Source: Niastella sp. OAS944
GTDB taxonomy: Bacteria > Bacteroidota > Bacteroidia > Chitinophagales > Chitinophagaceae
Direction: 5' to 3'
NCBI GenBank assembly: GCA_024809215.1
Contig: JANUBW010000006.1
Coordinates: forward strand, 936 to 64,935
Length of the DNA: 64,000 nucleotides
Positions within the stretch are counted from its first letter, which is position 1; every line of letters begins with the position of its first letter. Below the pieces are notes generated by a model, which was not told where the DNA came from, searched no databases, and saw nothing but the letters and a program-made list of their open reading frames with translations. Positions 34,226-44,100 of the stretch are shown piece by piece. A program made the translations under genes and the position numbers.

Positions 34226-36754
34226 ATGAAACAATTGCTCTTATTCTTCATACTTTTCCATAGCATCGTTACCGTTTCTGGTCAACATAAAGTTTCTATC
34301 AAAATAGATGCATCTAAAGTTGCTGCACCCGTTTCTAAAACATTACACGGTGTATTCTTCGAAGAGATCAGTCATGGCGGTGAGGGTGGATTGTACGCTG
34401 AGCTGATCCAGAACCGGGGATTTGAAGAAAGCACACTGCCCCACGGTACGAAGCTGGAGAATGGTTTTATTGTGCCGGACCGGTCGCCGCATTTTAATTT
34501 GAGAAATAATGAAGCAAGCGATTGGAAAATGGAATGGCCCTATAAAAGCCAGTGGCCCACCTGGCGTTTGTTGAATAATGATAGTAGTGTGGCGCTGGCA
34601 TTATCTACAGATAAACCATTGACTGCCGCTACGCCGCATTCTATGCAGGTAGATGTAAAAACGCCCAATGTAAATGCACTGGTGAATGAAGGTTTCTGGG
34701 GCATTAATGTAGAAAAAGGGGCCCACTATACGCTGAGCTTTTTTATTCGGGTGAGTGATCATTATAAAGGACCGGTTACTGCTTCATTACGATCAGAAAA
34801 AGGCGCAATACTCGCCAGTTATACATTTGCTGATTGCACTAACAAAGAGTGGAAGAAATATGTGTGTGATTTAACCGCTACGCAATCAGATCCGAAAGCG
34901 CAATTCGTTTTGTCTTTTGGTAGCACCGGTAGTGTATGGCTCGATGTAGTGTCGCTTTTTCCCGCCAAAACATTTAAGGACCGCCGGAACGGACTGCGTA
35001 ATGATCTCGCTCAATATATTGCCGCACTGCATCCTGCTTTTGTACGCTGGCCCGGTGGTTGTTTTGTTGAAGGAATAAGCGTAGCCAACTCGCCCAATTG
35101 GAAGCACAGTATTGGGGAAATAGAACATCGGCGGGCAACGTTTAGTCCGTGGGGTTATTGGAGCACCAATGGGTTTGGTTTTCACGAATACCTGCAGTTT
35201 TGTGAAGATATTAATGCTGCAGCTTTGTATGTGATGAACATTGGCGTAAGCTGTGAATTCCGCAGTGGCAATTATGTGCCGGATAGTGAAATAGATTCCG
35301 TTCTTACCGATGTGCTCGATGCTATTGAGTATGCAATTGGTCCAGTGAACAGTAAATGGGGTATGCAGCGAAGTTTCAACGGACATCCTGAGCCTTTTCC
35401 TTTAAAATATGTTGAGTTAGGAAATGAACAGCACGGGCCACGGTATGCCGCCCGGTATAATACATTCTATAAAGTTATAAAAGAAAAATACCCGCAACTG
35501 CAATTGATAGCCAGCATGGGTATTGGTGATGTGAACCGGCATACGCTCGATAGTATGAAACAGGTAGACATTGCCGATGAACATGCTTACAAACCGGCGT
35601 ATTGGGCTATGCGTAATACCAATCATTTCGATAAATACAAACGGGGCGATTGGAAAATGTATGTAGGCGAATACGCTACCAACAGCGGGGTAGGCGCCGG
35701 TAACATGACGGCAGCCTTGTCAGACGCTGTGTATATAATGAGTATGGAACGCAATGGCGACCTGGTGACCATGAGCAGTTATGCGCCCCTGTTGGTAAAC
35801 GAGCATGATGTTGACTGGCCGGTGAATCTTATTCATTTCAATTCGGCAAAGAGTTTTGCCCGCATCAGTTATTATGCTATAAAAATGATGACCGAAAACC
35901 GCGCTACGGTGAACCTGCCTGTGACTACCTCCATTATACCTGCTGTAATTAAAAAGCCGCAATTCAAAGGGAGTATTGGTGTGGCCACCTGGGATACCCA
36001 AACCGAATATGCCGATATAAAACTGGTTGAAAATGGAAAGCTGGTGTATGAGAGTAAGAATTTTCCCGGCACCGAATGGAAACAGGTACGTGGTACCTGG
36101 ACGGCTTCTGACAGCAGCTTACAGCAAAACAACAATGGGCCGCAGTTGTTTGCCAGGTTAAAAAACAGGTCGTTCAATACGTATACACTTACCCTAAAGG
36201 CCCGCAAGATCGGCGGCACCAATGCGTTTATAGTGCCATTTGCGGTCAAAAGCGACAGCACCTTATTGCGCGCTCATATCGGTAGTTGGGTGAACAGTCA
36301 TTGCGTGTTTGAAAGTGTTACCCATGGCGATGAGGTGGCTGATGTTACCAATCAGCAGCGGTTAGCTGCACCCGTAGAGACAGGCCGCTGGTATGAGATC
36401 AGGCTTGAGGTAGGGGTAGATAAAGTGGATTGCTATCTCGATGGAAAACTGCTGATGACCTATACGCCGCCGCCCGTATTTTTTGCCATAGCTGGTAAGG
36501 ACTCCGCCACAGGCGACATCATCATCAAAACTGTTAATGCCGGTTCAGAGCCTATTACTACACATCTCGATCTCGATAATTTAAAGGTTCATTCCAAAGC
36601 CAAATTAATTACCCTCTCAGCTCCCAATGGCGAAGCCGAGAATACGTTCGGTAAGGAAATTTATAAGCCGGTGGTGAGTAACATAACTAATATCAATAGC
36701 TTAACTTTCAAGCCCTGGTCGATAAATGTTATTAGGCTAAAGGCAAGTGATTGA
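34226..36754 (+). CDS. GH51 alpha-L-arabinofuranosidase
   Basis: 842 residues with a signal peptide (LLFFILFHSIVTVSG). Landmarks of family 51: GVFFEEISHGGEGGLYAELI near the N-terminus, RWPGGCFVEG, the acid/base E401 in ELGNEQHG and the nucleophile E482 in VGEYATNSG. A CBM4-like insertion (~residues 85-255) precedes the barrel, and a LamG/concanavalin-like module (~600-760) follows the catalytic part. It cleaves alpha-1,2/1,3/1,5 arabinofuranosyl side chains. It works with GH127 and the SusCD pair. Confidence 0.93.
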   Translation: MKQLLLFFILFHSIVTVSGQHKVSIKIDASKVAAPVSKTLHGVFFEEISHGGEGGLYAELIQNRGFEESTLPHGTKLENGFIVPDRSPHFNLRNNEASDWKMEWPYKSQWPTWRLLNNDSSVALALSTDKPLTAATPHSMQVDVKTPNVNALVNEGFWGINVEKGAHYTLSFFIRVSDHYKGPVTASLRSEKGAILASYTFADCTNKEWKKYVCDLTATQSDPKAQFVLSFGSTGSVWLDVVSLFPAKTFKDRRNGLRNDLAQYIAALHPAFVRWPGGCFVEGISVANSPNWKHSIGEIEHRRATFSPWGYWSTNGFGFHEYLQFCEDINAAALYVMNIGVSCEFRSGNYVPDSEIDSVLTDVLDAIEYAIGPVNSKWGMQRSFNGHPEPFPLKYVELGNEQHGPRYAARYNTFYKVIKEKYPQLQLIASMGIGDVNRHTLDSMKQVDIADEHAYKPAYWAMRNTNHFDKYKRGDWKMYVGEYATNSGVGAGNMTAALSDAVYIMSMERNGDLVTMSSYAPLLVNEHDVDWPVNLIHFNSAKSFARISYYAIKMMTENRATVNLPVTTSIIPAVIKKPQFKGSIGVATWDTQTEYADIKLVENGKLVYESKNFPGTEWKQVRGTWTASDSSLQQNNNGPQLFARLKNRSFNTYTLTLKARKIGGTNAFIVPFAVKSDSTLLRAHIGSWVNSHCVFESVTHGDEVADVTNQQRLAAPVETGRWYEIRLEVGVDKVDCYLDGKLLMTYTPPPVFFAIAGKDSATGDIIIKTVNAGSEPITTHLDLDNLKVHSKAKLITLSAPNGEAENTFGKEIYKPVVSNITNINSLTFKPWSINVIRLKASD

Positions 36755-36791
36755 TACTGTTAGCTATTAATAAAACTGCCGCACAGAACCC

Positions 36792-36834
36792 CTTGTCAAC
36801 TCGTTCCCGATTGCATCGGGATTAACTTGTCAAC
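36792..36834. repeat. Palindrome flanked by 9-bp direct repeats
   Basis: CTTGTCAAC occurs at 36792-36800 and 36826-36834, flanking TCCCGAT-TGC-ATCGGGA (36805-36821). This looks like a small palindromic unit bracketed by a duplication. The CCCGA...TCGGG core resembles apical hairpins in the array at 53281-53785. Confidence 0.65.
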
Positions 36835-36945
36835 TAAAAAGCTAATATCCGTAAACACTCCACCAATTCCCATTAACAACATTTCAGCAACAGAAGGTAG
36901 CTTTAATTGTACTAACAACACGTATCATTCACCAAACTATCTGCT

Positions 36946-39900
36946 ATGAAACGATTGACAAGGCCGTTGGGGTTGTTGGCATGGCTATTCCTTTGCTGGC
37001 TGCCACCTATGTTTGCACAAACCGGGCAAACTATAACGGGAACGGTCATTGATGAAAAAGGACATCCCGTAATGGGCGCCTCCATCACCGAAAAAGGACA
37101 AACCTCCAACGGCGCCTCTACCAATGAGGAAGGCAAATTTACACTTACACTCCGCGGTACTGCAGGCCGCCTTCTTATCAGCTTTATTGGTTATGAAAAA
37201 CAAGAGGTGCGTACCGGTTCCTCCGTAATGATAATTAAACTCAAACCCGACGACCGCGCCATGACCGATGTGGTGGTTATAGGTTACCAAAGCCAGAAAC
37301 GGCGTAATGTAACGGCTGCCGTAGCCACGGTGAGCGGGAAGGATATTGCCAATATTCCGCAATCGAGTTTTGATCAAACCCTGCAGGGGCGTCTCACCGG
37401 AGTAAGCGTACTTAGCAGCACCGGTGAGCTGGGTGCCAAACCCAGTATTGTGATCCGTGGCGCTACCAATATCGATTACGGTAATGGCAATGGCGGTAAT
37501 ACCGGTCCGCTCTATGTGATCGATGGCGTCATTTACGACGTAAACGCCATCGGCAGTTCTTACAGCAATAGTAATCCGCTCAGTTTGATCAATCCAAATG
37601 ATATTGAAAGTATCGATGTGCTGAAAGATGCATCGGCTTCTGCCATTTATGGCGCCCGTGCGGGTAATGGTGTCATCATTATAAAAACAAAAAGCGCCCG
37701 GCCGGGCAAAACGCAGATCAGCGCCAGTGCGTATGCGGGCGTTACGCTGAAGCCTGCGTTCCGGGATGTGTACATAGGCAATGCCGAACGGGCGTTAAAG
37801 CTTCAATTGGTGCACGATCAATTGCCTTATAACAATCTGCAACAGGGACAATTACCCGTACAGGTCACCGATAGCCTGAACCCCGCTTTTAATAACAATG
37901 TAGACTGGCAGGGTATGATGGTGCGCGACAATGCTGTGGTGAACAGTCAGGATGTGGCCATTGCCGGGTACTTCGGAAATAATAATTCTTATCGTTTATC
38001 AATCAATCATTATAACGAACAGGGCGTTATCAATGGGTTTGGACTGCGAAGGCTGGCGCCGCACCTGCATGTGAACATCAAACCCATAAAGGGCATGAGC
38101 GTGGCTACCGACATTATGATCAGTTCTGAAAAACGCCAACATGGGGTAGGAGGTTCTACCGGCGCTTTGTTCAACTCCTGGAGCTTCCCTTCCTCCTTTG
38201 TGCAGTTAACACCTGAGCAGGAATCGGTTTTCAAAGGAGATAAAAGTTATTACGACGACAACCGCATCTTTACCATTGTAGGCTCGGTAAACCTGGTTGA
38301 TACCCTTGTGCGCAATCTTACTTTCAATAGCTATTTCAGCGCAACGAACTATAACGACAAATACGCCTATTTCTCACCACTTGAACTGAACGGGTTGCAG
38401 AATACGGCCTATGATATAAATACCACTAACCCTGGCTGGAGTTTCGAAAATTATCTTACCTATGAGAACCGCATCAAAGACCATCATTTTGCCATAGCGG
38501 CGGGTACCAGCTCTTATAACAATAAACAGTATTATACCTATGCGTATGCGAAAGGCATCAATGTAACCGGAATAACCACTTTGCAAACGGTGCCTTCTGG
38601 CGCTAACCTGTATGCAAGCTCCACTACAAGCCGTAAAACCACGGTATCGTATTATGGTCGCCTGTTGTACGATTATGCCGGCAAATACCTGCTCACTGCT
38701 TCTTTCCGGCGCGATGCCAGCAGTATTTACAGTCCATCGTATCGTTGGGGTACTTTTCCTTCGGTATCGGTAGGCTGGATCGCTTCTGATGAAAATTTTT
38801 TCGACCCGCTTAAAAAGTATATCAACTTTATGAAGGTGCGCGCCAGCTATGGCGTAACGGGAAACGACCCCGGCAGCTGGTACGCAAAATACCAGGCATT
38901 GTATACCGATGCCAGCTATCTGTTAAGTACAACCGGTACACTGGGTAGCTCGGGTAGTTATGTGTATTTGGCCGGAACACCATCAACCTATAATGGTTCG
39001 CCGGTGGTATCGCCCTTCCCGTATGACAGTTATATTTTCAATGATGGCGTAAGTAGTAGTGATAACGTGCGGTGGGAGAAATTCCCGCAATTAGATATAG
39101 GCGCCGATATAGAGCTTTTTAATAATCGCGTGGGTTTAGTGGTAGACTGGTACCAGAAAGATGCGAACGATAAATATTTCTGGAACATTCCTGCCCAGGT
39201 TACTTCGGGCTATGCTTATTACAGCGGTAACTACGTGAATGTGCGCAACCGCGGTTTGGAGATAGGCCTTAATACACGGAACATGCCCAGCCAGTCGAAA
39301 TTCCAGTGGAATACCAATTTCAATATCAGTTTTAACGACAATTACGTCACCAAACTGCCGAACGGTAATCGCGATTTTCTGTTCGGCCCATCGTGGTTTC
39401 AGCAAACATTGACTTATGGCGAACCGCTTTTCAATTACAAAGTATATCAGATAGATGGCGTTTATGCAACCGAGAAGGAAGTGCCGGTAGATCCTATTAC
39501 CGGTAGAAGGCTCAGTTTTCAGGGCGGAGCGCTTACAGCGGGCGACCCGGCATATGTTGATAACAATGGCGATTACAATATCAATTTCGACGATAAAGTG
39601 ATTGCCGGCAATCCCATGCCTAAAGTCACCGGCGGGTTTGGGAATAGTTTTTCCTGGAAGGGGTTTAACCTGAACGTGTTTTGCTCGTTTGTGGGCGGAC
39701 GAAAGATCTTCAACGGCTATCTCAGTGATTATCTCAATGGAAGTAAAATGTACCAATGGTGGGGCAGTGTGAGCGGACCGGCCGCTATCACCAATATGCT
39801 CGATCAGTTCTGGACAAACCCCGGCGACCGCACTAAATACCCACGTATGGTGTATCCAAATGGCCCGGCGCTGGACCCCTGGAATATTGCCAGTTCGTAT

Positions 39901-40146
39901 TTCGTGGAGGATGGCAGTTTTGTGCGCGTGCGGAATGTAACGCTTGGCTATACCCTGCCCGAGGGAGTGGTAAAGGGAATGGGATTAAAGCGGTTGAATG
40001 TGTACGGTATGGTTGACAATGTGTATACGTTCAAAAAAACAAAAGCGATCCCCGATCCTGAACTGGTTGATCCCACTACCGGATCGGCGAATGTAGTGTA
40101 TCCAACTGCTCTAAAGTTTACTTTAGGATTGAATGTTGAATTGTGA
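36946..40146 (+). CDS. SusC/RagA-family TonB-dependent outer-membrane transporter
   Basis: 1066 residues. The signal peptide ends at PMFAQ. A carboxypeptidase-regulatory-like domain (TITGTVIDEKGHPVMGASI) follows at ~28-100, then a TonB box region (MTDVVVIGYQSQ), the plug (LQGRLTGVSV, YVIDGVIYD, DIESIDVLKDASASAIYG) and a ~750-residue barrel. It imports oligosaccharide in complex with the downstream SusD. No FecR-type signalling domain and no anti-sigma gene nearby, so regulation must come from elsewhere. Gap to SusD is 252 bp and contains a repeat element. Confidence 0.96.
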   Translation: MKRLTRPLGLLAWLFLCWLPPMFAQTGQTITGTVIDEKGHPVMGASITEKGQTSNGASTNEEGKFTLTLRGTAGRLLISFIGYEKQEVRTGSSVMIIKLKPDDRAMTDVVVIGYQSQKRRNVTAAVATVSGKDIANIPQSSFDQTLQGRLTGVSVLSSTGELGAKPSIVIRGATNIDYGNGNGGNTGPLYVIDGVIYDVNAIGSSYSNSNPLSLINPNDIESIDVLKDASASAIYGARAGNGVIIIKTKSARPGKTQISASAYAGVTLKPAFRDVYIGNAERALKLQLVHDQLPYNNLQQGQLPVQVTDSLNPAFNNNVDWQGMMVRDNAVVNSQDVAIAGYFGNNNSYRLSINHYNEQGVINGFGLRRLAPHLHVNIKPIKGMSVATDIMISSEKRQHGVGGSTGALFNSWSFPSSFVQLTPEQESVFKGDKSYYDDNRIFTIVGSVNLVDTLVRNLTFNSYFSATNYNDKYAYFSPLELNGLQNTAYDINTTNPGWSFENYLTYENRIKDHHFAIAAGTSSYNNKQYYTYAYAKGINVTGITTLQTVPSGANLYASSTTSRKTTVSYYGRLLYDYAGKYLLTASFRRDASSIYSPSYRWGTFPSVSVGWIASDENFFDPLKKYINFMKVRASYGVTGNDPGSWYAKYQALYTDASYLLSTTGTLGSSGSYVYLAGTPSTYNGSPVVSPFPYDSYIFNDGVSSSDNVRWEKFPQLDIGADIELFNNRVGLVVDWYQKDANDKYFWNIPAQVTSGYAYYSGNYVNVRNRGLEIGLNTRNMPSQSKFQWNTNFNISFNDNYVTKLPNGNRDFLFGPSWFQQTLTYGEPLFNYKVYQIDGVYATEKEVPVDPITGRRLSFQGGALTAGDPAYVDNNGDYNINFDDKVIAGNPMPKVTGGFGNSFSWKGFNLNVFCSFVGGRKIFNGYLSDYLNGSKMYQWWGSVSGPAAITNMLDQFWTNPGDRTKYPRMVYPNGPALDPWNIASSYFVEDGSFVRVRNVTLGYTLPEGVVKGMGLKRLNVYGMVDNVYTFKKTKAIPDPELVDPTTGSANVVYPTALKFTLGLNVEL

Positions 40147-40380
40147 TAATGGTGAGTAATAAGTTGAAAAGTTGATAAAGGTGATGGCGTTGATAGAGGA
40201 CTTCTGTTCAGCAGGCTGTGTAATAGTTGTCGGATTGATGAGCTTTGAATTATGTTTTACGATAGTGAGGTTTTGAGTTTCGAGAACTATTGCCGATTCA
40301 CGATTGCCGATTGCCGATTTTGAGGTCTGGTGTGTTAAGCTTTCACGTTTCACGTTTGCCGTTTTACGAAAACATATTTT
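40144..40380. repeat. Word-repeat element between SusC and SusD
   Basis: The left part iterates GTTGA/GATAA words (40150-40195). The right part iterates GATTGCCGATT / GATTCACGA (40285-40320), followed by TTTCACGTTTCACGTTTGCC (40343-40362). CCGATTCACGA text is shared with the element at 11773-11801. The pairing of its arms is weaker than in other copies. Confidence 0.55.
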
Positions 40381-40398
40381 ATTTCAAATTAATTTTTT

Positions 40399-41913
40399 AT
40401 GAAACCCAAGCATATCTTCTGGTCACTCATACTCTTGCTGGGAGCTTCGTCCTGCAAGAAATTTCTTGACCAGGACCCATACAGTCAGGCAACGGATGAA
40501 ACCACCTGGAAAACGGAAGCCGATGCCAATGCTTCGGTGGCGGCCTGTTACTCGTTGATCAGGTCGGCATTCAATGCGGCCATTACTTATTATACTTATG
40601 GCGATCTGGTGAGTGATGAATTCACCGGTATTATGGGCGGTGATGGCGCTTATAATGATGTGTTGAATGTGAACTGGGGTATAAGTATTCCGTCGGCCAA
40701 TACCTACGATCCGCGATTAAAGCTGCGTTTGTATACCAACTTTTATGCAGCTATTACACAAAGCAACCGCTGTTTGTATTTCATAAACAATATGCCGGTG
40801 AATGTATTTGCGGGTAATACGCAAAAAGATAAAGAAGCCACCCGAAACAAATACCTCGGCGAAGCTTATTTCACCCGGGCATTTAATTACTTCTATCTGG
40901 CGCGGGTATGGGGTGATGTGCCGCTGGTGACCAGCTATAGCGCAGATGCCAGTACGGAACCACAGGTGCCGCGTTCAACCCAACAACAGGTATTACAACA
41001 AGCTATTGCCGATGTGAACAAAGCAATTGAATACCTCAACTGGAAAGACAATGGCTTTCACGACGCAGCTGTGCGGGGCGATAAAGGGGCGGCTTATGCG
41101 TTATTGGCGCATATTTACGCCTGGCAGGGGGATTATGATAATTGCAATAAAGCCTGTGATCAGGTAATAGGTTCGGGCCGGTATACACTGGTGCCGGAAT
41201 CGAATTATACCGACCTGTTCAAAGGACAAAGCAGTGAAAGCATTTTCGAGATCTCGCAAAACGCGCTTATCGAAAGCGTAAATGCTAAAGAAAATTATAC
41301 CATCACCGGTGTTACATTAACGCCACCGTATCTCAGCAACGGTGCGGTGCAGCCCTTGTGGCAATTAAATATCGGACTGGTAAATTATTTGTACCAGGAC
41401 CACGACGATGTACGTTTCAAAAAAACGATGGTGCTTATCAATAGCGGAAGCGTAACGGCGTATGAGTGCATTAAGTGGGCAAATATTCAAAATGTGAACA
41501 ACAGCACCGCATACCAGATAGCGTTGAATAATATCCTGGTGTTCAGGCTGGCGGATATTGCACTACTGAAAGCCGAAGCGCTGGCCGCGAAGCCGGCGCC
41601 GGATGCCGCGGGCGCATTGGCCATCGTGAACCAGTTGCGCACAATGCGTGGCGTTACTACTCCAATAACTGGTGTAACGGGTAATGACCTGTTATATGCC
41701 ATTGCCGATGAGCGGGGGCGTGAATTGTTTTTGGAGGGGCATCGCACATTCGACTTAATACGTCTGGAGCGATTGACCGGCGAGCAACAATTTCCATTTA
41801 TTACCCATGCCGATTTTACTGCAGGAAAGTATTACTGGCCGGTTGATCCAACGTTGTTCCTTACCAATGTTAATTTGAAACAAACTGCATTCTGGGTTGG
41901 AAAAGTGAAATAG
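40399..41913 (+). CDS. SusD/RagB-family glycan-binding lipoprotein
   Basis: 504 residues with lipobox GASSCKKFLDQDPYSQ and the characteristic SusD start (FLDQDP). TPR-like segments include RNKYLGEAYFTRAFNYFYLARVWGDVPLV, GAAYALLAHIYAWQGDY and the C-terminal DERGRELFLEGHRTFDLIRL. It forms the lid of the SusC channel on the cell surface. Substrate is inferred to be an arabinose-rich plant polymer from the adjacent GH127/GH51 genes. Confidence 0.96.
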   Translation: MKPKHIFWSLILLLGASSCKKFLDQDPYSQATDETTWKTEADANASVAACYSLIRSAFNAAITYYTYGDLVSDEFTGIMGGDGAYNDVLNVNWGISIPSANTYDPRLKLRLYTNFYAAITQSNRCLYFINNMPVNVFAGNTQKDKEATRNKYLGEAYFTRAFNYFYLARVWGDVPLVTSYSADASTEPQVPRSTQQQVLQQAIADVNKAIEYLNWKDNGFHDAAVRGDKGAAYALLAHIYAWQGDYDNCNKACDQVIGSGRYTLVPESNYTDLFKGQSSESIFEISQNALIESVNAKENYTITGVTLTPPYLSNGAVQPLWQLNIGLVNYLYQDHDDVRFKKTMVLINSGSVTAYECIKWANIQNVNNSTAYQIALNNILVFRLADIALLKAEALAAKPAPDAAGALAIVNQLRTMRGVTTPITGVTGNDLLYAIADERGRELFLEGHRTFDLIRLERLTGEQQFPFITHADFTAGKYYWPVDPTLFLTNVNLKQTAFWVGKVK

Positions 41914-41918
41914 GACGC

Positions 41919-42029
41919 AGGTTGCCAGTTGACGGGTACCCGTTGCCGGGCTGAAAGTGCGGACAGCCTGATTAATAACCGGCATGCTGAACAAGAGGCC
42001 CCGGTAACCGAAAACTGGTAACCGGTAAC
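41919..42029. repeat. GTAACCGG word-repeat element, copy 3
   Basis: The left arm GGTTGCCAGTTGACGGGTAC...GTTGCCGGG (41919-41950) is complemented by the right arm CCCCGGTAACCGAAAACTGG...TAACCGGTAAC (41999-42029). The middle ~50 bp is unrelated to that of the copies at 31536 and 34098. It lies between SusD and the FAS1-like gene. Confidence 0.75.
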
Positions 42030-42058
42030 AAATTAATCCTAACATAAATATTCATTCA

Positions 42059-42709
42059 ATGAACCGATATATAAAGTTTGTAGCAATAATATTAGTAATA
42101 GCCTCGGTCGGGTGTAAGAAGGATGATTATCTTACCGACGGCGGGCTGGCAAAGGCTGTAACACCGTTGAGCAATTACGATTATCTGGCCAATCATCGTT
42201 ATCATTATTTCGATACGGTGGTGTTGATCATCGACCATTTTAATTTAAAGGATTCGGTGAACAAGGCGGGGACATTTTTTGCGTTTACCGACTTTTCGGT
42301 GACCGCCTTAATGAATTCCCTGCAGGTAACTACGCTGAATGATCTATTCAGTAAGGTTACCTCCAAACTGGTTACGCAATATTTATTCAGCGATGCCGGT
42401 ATAACGCTTGACAATGCCAGCGAAGCCGCCAAACAGTACGCCAACTGGGCCGCGGCTGACTCTGCATTATCGGCGGTAAAGAAAATAGAGAATACTTATA
42501 CTATCAACCTGGTTAATTCGGCGCCGGCATATAGTTATTATACCTTGCAGTATGTAAAGATCAACGGCGTGTTGGACGATTCGCCCAATATGCCGCCCGG
42601 TGATGTGGTGGATGTAAGTATACCTTGTCAAACCACAGGCGTAAAGACCAGCAACGGCGCTACTACGCTTCATGTACTGGCAAATACGGCTACATTGAAT
42701 AAACTATAA
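42059..42709 (+). CDS. FAS1 (fasciclin)-like surface lipoprotein
   Basis: 216 residues. The lipobox is IASVGCKKDD. The FAS1 pattern is partly visible: NKAGTFFAFTDFSVTALMNSL resembles the H1 motif and SNGATTLHVLANTATLNKL the C-terminal end. One FAS1 domain of slightly divergent type is the best reading. Such lipoproteins are commonly encoded after SusCD pairs and probably bind glycan or matrix at the surface. 10 bp before the next lipoprotein gene. Confidence 0.75.
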   Translation: MNRYIKFVAIILVIASVGCKKDDYLTDGGLAKAVTPLSNYDYLANHRYHYFDTVVLIIDHFNLKDSVNKAGTFFAFTDFSVTALMNSLQVTTLNDLFSKVTSKLVTQYLFSDAGITLDNASEAAKQYANWAAADSALSAVKKIENTYTINLVNSAPAYSYYTLQYVKINGVLDDSPNMPPGDVVDVSIPCQTTGVKTSNGATTLHVLANTATLNKL

Positions 42710-42719
42710 CCCGTAAAAA

Positions 42720-43694
42720 ATGAAAAGCAATAAAATACTATTACGGCTATTGGCGGTTATTATCGTAATTGGCGTAAATGGCGGTTGTGAAAAACAGGAA
42801 ACTGGTTTTTTAAGCGATAATTTATATTACCTGGAGAATCCGTTTGCGGTAGCGCAGGGTGTAACAACGGTGTCGGCCAGTATGGTGGCCGATGGCAGTA
42901 CAGCGCCATTGAAAGTGTCATTGTTGAGTGTGCGCGATAAGAAAAACGGCAAAAGCGCCGATAGCGTATTTCTAAAACCACAACAATTGACCGTGTTCAG
43001 CGGTAATGTAACGTATAACGATAGTACGCCCGAAACGCTCAAAGCAAAGCTGAAGGATAGTATGGTAGCGCCATTTAGTTTGAACCCCATAGGAGGGCGG
43101 TTGCAGTTTACAGGTACCACTACATTTGTACCGCAGGGATCATATACTATGGATGTTGAGGTTAGTAATGTGCGTGGTATGAAAAAGATCACCGAAGCTT
43201 GTGATATCAATATCCTGCCCACGGAATTTTTTGTACAAACAGGTACATCATATAGTTACCTGAACGATACTATTTCACAGGCGCGTGTTTATTTTACCCC
43301 GGAGCTAACGGCAAAGCGCGATGCAAGTGGCCCACCAGTGATCACCATTAAATGGGTTGATGAAAATGGAAATGTGTTCAGTCCGGCCAAAGGCGAAGTG
43401 CAGGCCCGCGCTGGCCTGGCAAGTTTTACAAACTGGGACCCATACTATGATGTAAAGCTAACCGATACTGCGTTTGTATTTCCGTATCCAGATAAGGTGC
43501 CGGTGTTCCCGGTGTTCAACCCCGCGGCGATCGGTGGCGGCGTACAGGCCGATTATTGGTGTTATTATCGCATTCCCGCGGCCAATATTGCCGAACCCGG
43601 ACAAGAGTATCGATTGGCCTTTGCATTTAAATTGCCAAATGCGGTGGGAACGTATAATGTGACTATTAAGACGGTGGGGGCGCATAGGAGATGA
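42720..43694 (+). CDS. Surface lipoprotein of the arabinose locus, unknown domain
   Basis: 324 residues. The signal and lipobox (VIGVNGGCEKQETG) are followed by two beta-rich domains. The first is ~residues 30-165 (DSVFLKPQQLTVFSGNVTYNDS, GSYTMDVEVSNVRGMKK). The second is ~175-320 (YFTPELTAKRD, WYCYYRIPAAN-like aromatic patch, RLAFAFKLPNAVGTYNV). It resembles the DUF5007-type lipoproteins of SusCD loci, but that name is not certain. Position after SusD/FAS1 suggests a surface glycan-binding role. Confidence 0.7.
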   Translation: MKSNKILLRLLAVIIVIGVNGGCEKQETGFLSDNLYYLENPFAVAQGVTTVSASMVADGSTAPLKVSLLSVRDKKNGKSADSVFLKPQQLTVFSGNVTYNDSTPETLKAKLKDSMVAPFSLNPIGGRLQFTGTTTFVPQGSYTMDVEVSNVRGMKKITEACDINILPTEFFVQTGTSYSYLNDTISQARVYFTPELTAKRDASGPPVITIKWVDENGNVFSPAKGEVQARAGLASFTNWDPYYDVKLTDTAFVFPYPDKVPVFPVFNPAAIGGGVQADYWCYYRIPAANIAEPGQEYRLAFAFKLPNAVGTYNVTIKTVGAHRR

Positions 43695-43814
43695 GGGGTT
43701 AAAAATGTTGAATAAGAAATGAAGAAGTGAATACAGAATTAAGAACGAGCTAAATACCGTTAAAATACCTTTTTATTGGTGATCAAAGTTTGGTACACTT
43801 GAGCAAAAGATTTG

Positions 43815-44060
43815 ATGTTTTATAAGAGAATGGTTTTTCTTTTTGGGGGTGTGCTGTATACGATCGGGGTAATAGGGCAGGAGTTGGAGTTTAGATTTGA
43901 AGATGCTTTCTATATACCGCATTTGTATTCTGGGGGGCTCAATCTCGATCTAAAAGAGTTGGAAATTAAAAAGCCATTGTATATGACCATTCTTATTGGT
44001 CAGTATATAACAGGGCTTGTTTGTCTTGCTTATATTGCGAATTATATAATTAGTAAATAA
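43815..44060 (+). CDS. Small two-helix membrane protein
   Basis: 81 residues starting MFYKRMVFLFGGVLYTIGVIG; a TTG three bases upstream could extend it. One N-terminal and one C-terminal hydrophobic helix (ILIGQYITGLVCLAYIANYI) flank a ~30-residue loop. No family recognised. Followed at once by a strong terminator. Confidence 0.45.
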   Translation: MFYKRMVFLFGGVLYTIGVIGQELEFRFEDAFYIPHLYSGGLNLDLKELEIKKPLYMTILIGQYITGLVCLAYIANYIISK

Positions 44061-44070
44061 TACGAACAAT

Positions 44071-44098
44071 TAAAAAGCCCCTCACGGGGCTTCTTAAT
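44071..44098. terminator. Bidirectional terminator
   Basis: AAGCCCC-TCA-CGGGGCTT stem with flanking AATTAAAA and TTAATT on both sides, located between the convergent small membrane gene and the nuclease gene. Confidence 0.8.
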
Positions 44099-44100
44099 TG

